Source of the DNA: an uncultured Dysosmobacter sp.
GTDB taxonomy: Bacteria; Bacillota; Clostridia; Oscillospirales; Oscillospiraceae
DNA length: 36,335 nucleotides
Direction of reading: 5' to 3'
Assembly: GCA_934636905.1 (NCBI GenBank)
Contig: CAKUBJ010000019.1
Location: 1 to 36,335 of the forward strand
A model generated the notes under the pieces. The model was not told where the DNA came from. It did no database searches and saw nothing but the letters and a program-made list of their open reading frames with translations. A program made the translations under genes and the position numbers. Shown piece by piece: positions 30,750-36,335 of the stretch. Within the stretch, counting starts at the first letter, position 1; each line of letters begins with the position of its first letter.

Positions 30750-31787
30750 ATGGAAAACATTCTGAAAATCGGTATCATCGGCTGCGGTGCCATCGGCAAG
30801 GATCACTGCCGCCGCATCATCGAAACCGTCCCCGGCGCCACCGTGGTGGCCGTGTCCGACTATGTGGCCGCCGCCGCTGACGACACCGCTGCCAAGTACG
30901 GCATCAAGTCCTACGGCAACGACTGCGACGGCATGATCAAGGATCCCGACGTGGACGCCGTGGTCATCACCTCCATCGACCCCACCCATCACGACTATGT
31001 GATGAAGACCCTGGCTGAGGAGAAGTGGTGCTTCTGCGAAAAGCCCCTGAGCCAGAACGCCAAGGACTGCGAGGACATCATCAAGCGGGAGCAGGAAATC
31101 GGCAAGCGTCTGGTGCAGGTGGGCTTCATGCGCCACTATGACCGGGGCTACGCTGAGATGAAGCGCATCATCTCCTCCGGCGAACTGGGCGCTCCCCTGC
31201 TGATTAAGGCCTGCCACCGCAACGTGTCTCAGGGCCCGGGCTTCAAGACCGAAAATGGCGTCACCAACGTGGCCATCCACGAGCTGGACATCTGCCGCTG
31301 GCTGCTGGATGACGAGTATGAGGACGTGCAGTGCGTGAAGGTGCGTCAGAGCGCCAACTCCAACAAGGGCTATGACAACCCCCAGGTGATGCTGATGCGC
31401 ACCAAGAAGGGCTGCTTCATCGACGTGGAGGTTCAGGTGGCTGACGGCTACGGCTATGACATCCAGTGCGAAGTGGTCTGCGAGAACGGCACCGTGAAGC
31501 TGCCGGACCCCTACGCCGTAGTGCGCCGCTCCCGTCCCGCCGGCTGGGACAGCGTGAAGCCCGCCGAGTCCATGCCCATCATGACCGACTGGAAGGAGCG
31601 CTTCATTGAGGCCTACGACATTGAGTTCTGCAAGTGGGTGGAGTCCATCCATAACGGCAAGCTCACCGGCCCCTCCGCCTGGGACGGCTATATCGCCTGC
31701 GTGGCCGGCGATGCCCTGAACGCCTCCCGCGGCACCTCTCAGTTCCTGAAGGTGGAAACCATGGAAAAGCCGGAGATGTACAAGTAA
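30750..31787 (+). CDS. iolG: Inositol 2-dehydrogenase (Gfo/Idh/MocA family)
   Basis: 345 residues. The N-terminal NAD-binding motif is GIIGCGAIGKDH, then EKPLSQNAKDC with the catalytic lysine, and NVAIHELDICRWLL with the conserved Asp and His of inositol dehydrogenases. It oxidises myo-inositol to 2-keto-myo-inositol with NAD, the first step of the pathway. It is the last gene of the operon and is followed by two terminators. The assignment relies on both motifs and context. Confidence 0.92.
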   Translation: MENILKIGIIGCGAIGKDHCRRIIETVPGATVVAVSDYVAAAADDTAAKYGIKSYGNDCDGMIKDPDVDAVVITSIDPTHHDYVMKTLAEEKWCFCEKPLSQNAKDCEDIIKREQEIGKRLVQVGFMRHYDRGYAEMKRIISSGELGAPLLIKACHRNVSQGPGFKTENGVTNVAIHELDICRWLLDDEYEDVQCVKVRQSANSNKGYDNPQVMLMRTKKGCFIDVEVQVADGYGYDIQCEVVCENGTVKLPDPYAVVRRSRPAGWDSVKPAESMPIMTDWKERFIEAYDIEFCKWVESIHNGKLTGPSAWDGYIACVAGDALNASRGTSQFLKVETMEKPEMYK

Positions 31788-31811
31788 TCTCCCCTCTGAA
31801 ATGCAAAAACC

Positions 31812-31840
31812 AGCGCCCGGACACCGTGTGTCCGGGCGCT
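31812..31840 (+). terminator. First terminator after iolG
   Basis: Arms AGCGCCCGGACAC and complement (31812-31840) are followed by TTCTTCTGTTT on the plus strand. Confidence 0.85.
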
Positions 31841-31850
31841 TCTTCTGTTT

Positions 31851-31883
31851 AGCAGCCTGCCGGACACTGTCCGGCAGGCTGCT
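31851..31883. terminator. Second terminator, between iolG and mutS2
   Basis: Sixteen-bp perfect arms (AGCAGCCTGCCGGACA and complement) with a 1-base centre. It lies 12 bases beyond the mutS2 stop and serves that minus-strand gene. Confidence 0.85.
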
Positions 31884-31895
31884 AATCTCTGCTCT

Positions 31896-34286
31896 TTACT
31901 TCATGGTAACTACGGTGACGCCGCTTTCGCCCTCTCCATAGACGCCCAGCCGGAAGGACTTTACGTTCTTATTCCGCCGCAGGATGTCGTGGACGGCTTT
32001 CCGCAGGGCGCCGGTGCCCTTGCCGTGGATAATGGTAACGGTTTCCAGATGCCCCATCACGGCGCTGGAAAGGAAGGTTTCCACCACGCTTTCCGCCTCC
32101 AGCGTCTCCATGCCCCGGATGTCCAGTTCCCGGCTGGCGGCAGTGTGGAGGCCGGTGACCGCCGTCCGCACCGGCTTCGGCGCCTTCTTTTTCATGGCGG
32201 CCCGCTCGTCGTCCTCAATAAGCCGCACCTCATTGGCCTTGGCCTTCATCTTCAGGATGCCGGCTTTCAGCTGCAGGGTGCCGTCGCTGCCCACGTTCAC
32301 CACCTCCGCTGGGGTGCCGACGCCGGGGATTTCCACCAAATCCCCCTTCCGAATGGGGCGGCTGGGCTTGGGAATCGGCTCGGAACGGGCGTCCCGCCGG
32401 TCAACGGCCTCCTCTGCCTCGTTCAGCTGGCGGCGCAGTTCCGCCCGTGCCTCATTGGCGTTGATGCTGCGCTCCGCTTTTGCCTGCTCCTTCCGCATTT
32501 TTTCCAGTTCCGCAAACACCGCGTCCGACGCGGAGCGGGCGTCCCGGAGAATGCGCTTGGCCTCGGCCTCTCCTCTGCTGCGGGCGTTTTCCTTGGCCCG
32601 CTGCATCTGCTCCCGGAACTCCCGGGCCTTCCGGGCATCCTCCTCCCGCTGGCGGTACAGCCGGTCGGCCTCCTGTTCCCGCTTTTCCAGCGCCTGCCGC
32701 TTTTCCTCCAGCCGGGTCAGTACGTCCTCAAACCGGACGCTGTCCCGGCTCATCTGTGTCTGGGCGTCTGCAATGACCTCATCCGGCAGACCCAGCCGCC
32801 GGGAAATGGCAAAGGCGTTGGACTTGCCGGGAATGCCGATGAGCAGCCGGTAAGTGGGGCTGAGGGTTTCCACATTGAACTCGCAGGAGGCATTTTCCAC
32901 CCCTGCCGTGGTCATGGCAAAGGTTTTCAGTTCCGCATAGTGGGTGGTGGCGGCAGATTTGGCGCCCAGCGCCCGCACCCGCTGGATAATGGCAATGGCC
33001 AGTGCCGCGCCCTCAATGGGGTCTGTGCCGGCGCCCAGCTCATCGAAAAGAATCAGGCTGTCCCCGTCCGCTTCCTTGAGAATGGAAACGATGGTTTTCA
33101 TGTGGGCGGAGAAGGTGGACAGGCTCTGCTCAATGCTCTGCTCGTCACCGATGTCCGCCAGCACCCGCTGATAAACCGACACCTCGCTGCGGTCACCGGC
33201 AGGGATATGCAGCCCGCACTGGGTCATGAGGGTCAGCAGCCCCAGAGTTTTCAGGGAAACCGTCTTGCCGCCGGTGTTGGGGCCGGTAATCACCAGTGTG
33301 TCAAAGGCACCCCCCAGTTCGATGTCAATAGGCACCGCCGTCTTTTTGTCCAGCAGGGGGTGCCGGGCCTTCCGCAGGCGAATCAGGCCGTCCCGCCGCA
33401 CCTGCGGGCGGACGGCGTCCATGCGGTAACTCAGTTCTCCCCGGGCAAATATGAGATCCAGCTGCACCAGCGCGTCGTGATCCCACTGGATATCCCCCCG
33501 GTGGGCTGCCGCGTCGGCGGACAGTTCCGCCAGAATGCGGTCGATTTCCGCCTGCTCCTTGGCCTGCAGTTCGGCGTACTCGTTGTTGGCCTGCACCACC
33601 CCCATAGGTTCCACAAATACCGTGGCGCCGGTGGAGGACACGTCATGCACCAGTCCCGGCAGATTCCCCTTCTGGTCTGCCTTCACCGGCACCACGAAGC
33701 GGCCGTCCCGCTGGGTGATGATGTTCTCCTGCAGAACCTTGGAGTAGCTGGGGGAGGAGATAATCTTCTGCAGAATCTGGCGGCTCTTTGCCAGCGCCGC
33801 CCGCATATGCCGGCGGATGTCCGCCAGTTCCGGGCTGGCGGCGTCTGCCACGGTGTTCTCATCGGCAAGGCACCGCCGGAGCTTGTCCTCCAGAAAGCGG
33901 TTGCCGTGGATGGACTGGAAAATCTGGTCGATGGCGGTGGGTTCCATGGGGCTGCTATTGAAATATTCCTTTGCCCGGCGGGCGGTATAAAGGAGATCCC
34001 CTATACGGATTAACTCCGGGATTCCGAGACTGCCGCCCCGGTCTGCCCGATCCAGCAGTTCCCGGACAGGCTTGACCCCGGAGAATCCCGGCGCACCGTG
34101 GAGGGCAATCATGGCCCGGGCGCCGTCGGTCTGATCCAGCAGCCGCAGCACGTCCTCATAGTCCGTTTCCGGGCGGACGGCCAGCGCCAGTTCCTTGGCC
34201 TCCGGGCTGACGGCGCATCCCGCCAGCAGTTCCAGCACCCGGGGCAGTTCCAGCGTGCGGATGGATTTATCAAATAATTCGCTCAT
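31896..34286 (-). CDS. mutS2: Endonuclease MutS2
   Basis: 796 residues, the usual MutS2 length. In order: an N-terminal core, a Walker A loop in ITGPNTGGKTVSLK (G335 to T342), LILFDELGAGTDP as Walker B, the signature loop ATTHYAELK, a long coiled coil rich in Arg/Glu/Ala from about 520 to 620, and a C-terminal Smr nuclease domain (ELDIRGMETLEAE, TIIHGKGTGALR). MutS2 acts in recombination control and ribosome rescue in Firmicutes. recO precedes it on the same strand after 47 bases. Confidence 0.97.
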   Translation of the reverse strand: MSELFDKSIRTLELPRVLELLAGCAVSPEAKELALAVRPETDYEDVLRLLDQTDGARAMIALHGAPGFSGVKPVRELLDRADRGGSLGIPELIRIGDLLYTARRAKEYFNSSPMEPTAIDQIFQSIHGNRFLEDKLRRCLADENTVADAASPELADIRRHMRAALAKSRQILQKIISSPSYSKVLQENIITQRDGRFVVPVKADQKGNLPGLVHDVSSTGATVFVEPMGVVQANNEYAELQAKEQAEIDRILAELSADAAAHRGDIQWDHDALVQLDLIFARGELSYRMDAVRPQVRRDGLIRLRKARHPLLDKKTAVPIDIELGGAFDTLVITGPNTGGKTVSLKTLGLLTLMTQCGLHIPAGDRSEVSVYQRVLADIGDEQSIEQSLSTFSAHMKTIVSILKEADGDSLILFDELGAGTDPIEGAALAIAIIQRVRALGAKSAATTHYAELKTFAMTTAGVENASCEFNVETLSPTYRLLIGIPGKSNAFAISRRLGLPDEVIADAQTQMSRDSVRFEDVLTRLEEKRQALEKREQEADRLYRQREEDARKAREFREQMQRAKENARSRGEAEAKRILRDARSASDAVFAELEKMRKEQAKAERSINANEARAELRRQLNEAEEAVDRRDARSEPIPKPSRPIRKGDLVEIPGVGTPAEVVNVGSDGTLQLKAGILKMKAKANEVRLIEDDERAAMKKKAPKPVRTAVTGLHTAASRELDIRGMETLEAESVVETFLSSAVMGHLETVTIIHGKGTGALRKAVHDILRRNKNVKSFRLGVYGEGESGVTVVTMK

Positions 34287-34333
34287 ATTCCCTCCAAACC
34301 GTAATAAATAGCAAAGATATTACAATTTGTATT

Positions 34334-35101
34334 CTATTTCGACGCCATACAACAGACGCTCTTATAAAAATCCAGCGTGCGGAACCCACGCTCCAGCTGG
34401 GCGGAGACAAAGGCTTCCGCCGCGGCAGACAGCCGCTTCAGGGCATCCGCCCCCAGCACAAAGGAGTACAGCCGCTTGGGATCCCCGTAGACAATGTGCC
34501 GCAGGGCGGCCAGGGAGTCCCGGCACAGGGGCAGGCTGCGCCCCTCTCCCCCGCCGCAGCCGGCGCAGTGAAGCACCCCCTGCAATACGTCAAAATATGG
34601 CGTTTCCGGTTCCGGCCGGCCGCAATAGGCACAGGCGTCCGCCAGCGGCTCGTAGCCTGCCAGACACAGCAGCCGGATTTCAAAAGCCGCCTTTACCAGC
34701 GGCAGGGGCTTGCGTAAAGTGGAAATGGCATACAGCCCGTTCAGCAGAAGGCTCAGGAGCTCCTGCTGGGGGGCTTCCTCGGTGATGACAGTCTCTGTCA
34801 GTTCCGCAAGGTAAAACCCCAGCGCCATGGCGTCCAGTTCCGTCCGCAGGCCGTTGAACAATTCGATGGTGGTTCCCTCGTTGGCGTAATACCACTGCCC
34901 CTTTTTGTACAGCGTCCACTCGGAATAGGCCAGGGGCTGGGCGCAGGCCGCAAATTTGCAGTTCCGGCGGCGGGCGCCTCGGGCGATGACGGCAATTTTC
35001 CCCTGCTCCGCCGTCAGGAGCGTCAGGATTTTGTCGGCGTCCCGGGTGTCGGTGTCCCGCAGGACAATACCCCGGGTGACGAGATGCGGCTCAGCGGCCA
35101 T
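34334..35101 (-). CDS. recO: DNA repair protein RecO
   Basis: 255 residues from the ATG at 35101, chosen for GGAGGTGA 4 bases upstream. The N-terminal OB fold starts HLVTRGIVLRDTDTRDADKI and contains VIARGARRR. The C-terminal part carries a zinc ribbon (CAYCGRPE and LHCAGCGGG) typical of RecO from this phylum. RecO loads RecA on single-stranded DNA with RecR. Its promoter is at 35165-35192. Confidence 0.93.
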   Translation of the reverse strand: MAAEPHLVTRGIVLRDTDTRDADKILTLLTAEQGKIAVIARGARRRNCKFAACAQPLAYSEWTLYKKGQWYYANEGTTIELFNGLRTELDAMALGFYLAELTETVITEEAPQQELLSLLLNGLYAISTLRKPLPLVKAAFEIRLLCLAGYEPLADACAYCGRPEPETPYFDVLQGVLHCAGCGGGEGRSLPLCRDSLAALRHIVYGDPKRLYSFVLGADALKRLSAAAEAFVSAQLERGFRTLDFYKSVCCMASK

Positions 35102-35164
35102 GCGTTCACCTCCCGTGTGCGGAGCATCGCTTCCCCGGAGGGAAGCGGCAGGTATCCGCTTATC

Positions 35165-35192
35165 AGTATAGCATACAGGTGCAAATTTGCAA
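35165..35192 (-). promoter_or_regulatory. Promoter of recO/mutS2
   Basis: On the minus strand the -35 is TTGCAA (35187-35192) and the -10 is TATACT (35165-35170), with a 16-base spacer. Confidence 0.7.
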
Positions 35193-35302
35193 GCGGCGGA
35201 AAAGTCGTGCACGCATCCGTGCGGCAGGCGGCAGCCGGGAGGTCGTCAATAAGCGTGGGTGCAGATACACGCTTTACAATCTGCATACAGGGAGGAATAC
35301 CG

Positions 35303-35737
35303 ATGTCAACTCAGAAAACATCCGCCTATCAGCTGAACCAGTGGGTCAAAAGCGACCGGATTCTCATGGAGGAATTCAACGAGGACAACCGGATTATTGA
35401 CGCAGCGTTGTCATCCATCAGCGCCGCGGCAGGCAACTGCCGCATCGCCATCGGAAGCTATGTGGGAACCGGGCTTTGCGGGGAAAGCAACCCCTGTTCC
35501 CTGACCTTCGACTTCCAGCCACTGATGGTGCTTCTGAACACCGGCGGCGCCAACTTCCAGAGCAACCTGCCCATCCAGTACATGATGACCCGTCCCCAGA
35601 CCACCTTCTGCTACTCCTTTACCGAAACGGGTAAAGTCGCCTGGTCGGAAAACGGCGTGACGTGGCACAACGACACGGCAAAGAACCAGCTGAACGACGC
35701 CGACCGCATCTATTATTACATCGCCATCGGAAAATAA
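35303..35737 (+). CDS. Uncharacterised phage tail-associated-like protein
   Basis: 144 residues from ATG 35303 (GGGAGG 8 bases upstream). The N-terminal AYQLNQWVKSDRILMEEFN and EDNRIIDAAL is a pattern I associate with proteins encoded near phage tail fibre genes in Clostridia. The remaining 90 residues look beta-rich, with GSYVGTGLCG and TFDFQPLMVLL. Function unknown; possibly a tail or surface-attached domain. It is divergent from recO and precedes further element-like genes. Confidence 0.7.
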   Translation: MSTQKTSAYQLNQWVKSDRILMEEFNEDNRIIDAALSSISAAAGNCRIAIGSYVGTGLCGESNPCSLTFDFQPLMVLLNTGGANFQSNLPIQYMMTRPQTTFCYSFTETGKVAWSENGVTWHNDTAKNQLNDADRIYYYIAIGK

Positions 35738-35754
35738 GCGGGAGGTGCTACAAG

Positions 35755-36033
35755 GTGCTGCCCGATTACTTCTATCACCTGAGAACATGGAAACGGCAGT
35801 ACGCACCGCAGCAGCCGGAGGACGAATGGCATCCGCTGTTCGTGGAAGCCCTGCAACGAGAAAGCCTCATCGAATATCTGCTGGATGTTCTTCTGTACGG
35901 CACAGCTGAAGAAAAGAAGGCTCTGGTTGCCGAGCAAAGAAAAGAGGTGATGAGACTTAAACAGCGATTTGCAGAACACCCAGCCGGGCATGACCGTGGA
36001 AGAAGTCAGGGGAAGTCTGGACTTGACCGATAA
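35755..36033 (+). CDS. Small element-encoded protein, C-terminal part probably out of frame
   Basis: 92 residues from a GTG with GGGAGG 9 bases upstream. The N-terminal 70 residues (LPDYFYHLRTWKRQYAP, ESLIEYLLDVLLYGTAEEKK) form a helical, charged protein of a type seen in phage and conjugative elements. I do not know its role. From about residue 72 the sequence overlaps, in another frame, a better-conserved primase-like segment. This points to a frameshift or deletion. Confidence 0.6.
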   Translation: MLPDYFYHLRTWKRQYAPQQPEDEWHPLFVEALQRESLIEYLLDVLLYGTAEEKKALVAEQRKEVMRLKQRFAEHPAGHDRGRSQGKSGLDR

Positions 36034-36154
36034 CGGAGCTATCCGAAACAGCATACGGAACTGCCTGACCGTGTTTCAGAACGACCCGCATCTGCAAGGA
36101 GCAATCCGCTACAACATTCTGACGGAGCGGATTGATATTGTAAAGCCCCTATGA
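35969..36154 (+). pseudogene. Fragment of a VapE-like phage primase/helicase protein
   Basis: The frame reads NTQPGMTVEEVRGSLDLTDN and IRNCLTVFQNDPHLQGAIRYN, which match the start of the conserved region of virulence-associated protein E family replication proteins. It then stops after ERIDIVKPL. The several hundred residues that should follow are absent. The only start is TTG. It is a short remnant overlapping the previous gene. Confidence 0.6.
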
Positions 36155-36265
36155 TTGTTTCCTATTAGAAACGCTGTAAATACAAGGCTTTTCGGAGCCT
36201 ACGAACCACAAAAAATAATATTTGATCTATCACATTACACAAAAAGCCGTCCGGCGTTTGATATG

Positions 36266-36315
36266 CTCCCCCTATGAGAGACAGTGAAAAACAACACTGC
36301 CGAACATAGGGGGAG
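36266..36315 (+). promoter_or_regulatory. Leader hairpin covering the ribosome site of the last gene
   Basis: CTCCCCCTATG (36266-36276) is the perfect complement of CATAGGGGGAG (36305-36315), with a nested CAGTG/CACTG stem. The right arm contains the ribosome site GGGGGAG of the start at 36323, so the stem would hide it. The preceding 36155-36265 contains a small hairpin (AGGCT/AGCCT near 36195) and otherwise nothing I can identify. Confidence 0.6.
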
Positions 36316-36322
36316 TAATTAT

Positions 36323-36335
36323 ATGCGAAAGCAGA
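36323..36335 (+). CDS. Start of a gene cut by the window end
   Basis: ATG 36323 follows GGGGGAG by 7 bases and encodes MRKQ before the window ends. Element recombinases often begin this way in similar contexts, but four residues allow no assignment. Confidence 0.5.

Noticed and set aside
31989..34013. A 674-codon plus-strand open frame opposite mutS2
   Set aside because: It is a shadow of the clear mutS2 gene, caused by high GC at third codon positions.

Overview
The window looks like a chromosome segment of a strictly anaerobic, fairly GC-rich Clostridia member, probably an Oscillospiraceae gut bacterium of the Dysosmobacter/Flavonifractor kind. That placement is inference. It rests on strong AGGAGG ribosome sites, a reverse rubrerythrin, MutS2, myo-inositol catabolism genes and remnants of Clostridia-type phages and conjugative elements.

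Layout. 1-740: the 3' end of a tyrosine integrase, a symmetric cluster of four 8-bp repeats, and a complete minus-strand tRNA-Leu/tRNA-fMet transcription unit. 950-6184: an operon with a histidine phosphatase-GNAT fusion, a TIM-barrel sugar isomerase and a TRAP transporter in the order M-P-Q. 6195-7460: a LacI-type repressor and a divergent promoter. 7524-13344: genes for a complete thiamine-dependent dehydrogenase complex (E1 alpha, E1 beta, E2 with two lipoyl domains, E3) and a short-chain dehydrogenase. 13567-20300: a minus-strand molybdenum block (GntR regulator, moaA, moaC, MOSC protein, molybdopterin-binding protein, modA, modB, modC). 20684-21982: two uncharacterised genes. 22413-22575: tRNA-Gly with promoter and terminator. 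22550-25357: a scar of phage and mobile-element pieces in mixed orientation, ending in a chimeric membrane protein. 25701-26288: reverse rubrerythrin. 26550-31883: an inositol operon (iolE, iolB, iolD, a small zinc ribbon, iolG). 31896-35101: mutS2 and recO. 35303-36335: phage- or element-like genes running off the end.

How it fits together. The identical 15-bp palindrome AATATTACTAATATT lies upstream of the TRAP operon and just downstream of the dehydrogenase promoter, next to lacI. This suggests that one repressor controls both operons as a single catabolic unit: import of an acidic or sugar-like substrate, isomerisation and oxidation by the TIM-barrel protein and the SDR, then thiamine-dependent oxidative cleavage to an acyl-CoA. 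The substrate cannot be read from the sequence. The inositol operon covers four sequential steps from myo-inositol to 5-dehydro-2-deoxy-gluconate, but the later kinase, aldolase and transporter are not in the window. The molybdenum block combines molybdate import with part of the cofactor pathway.
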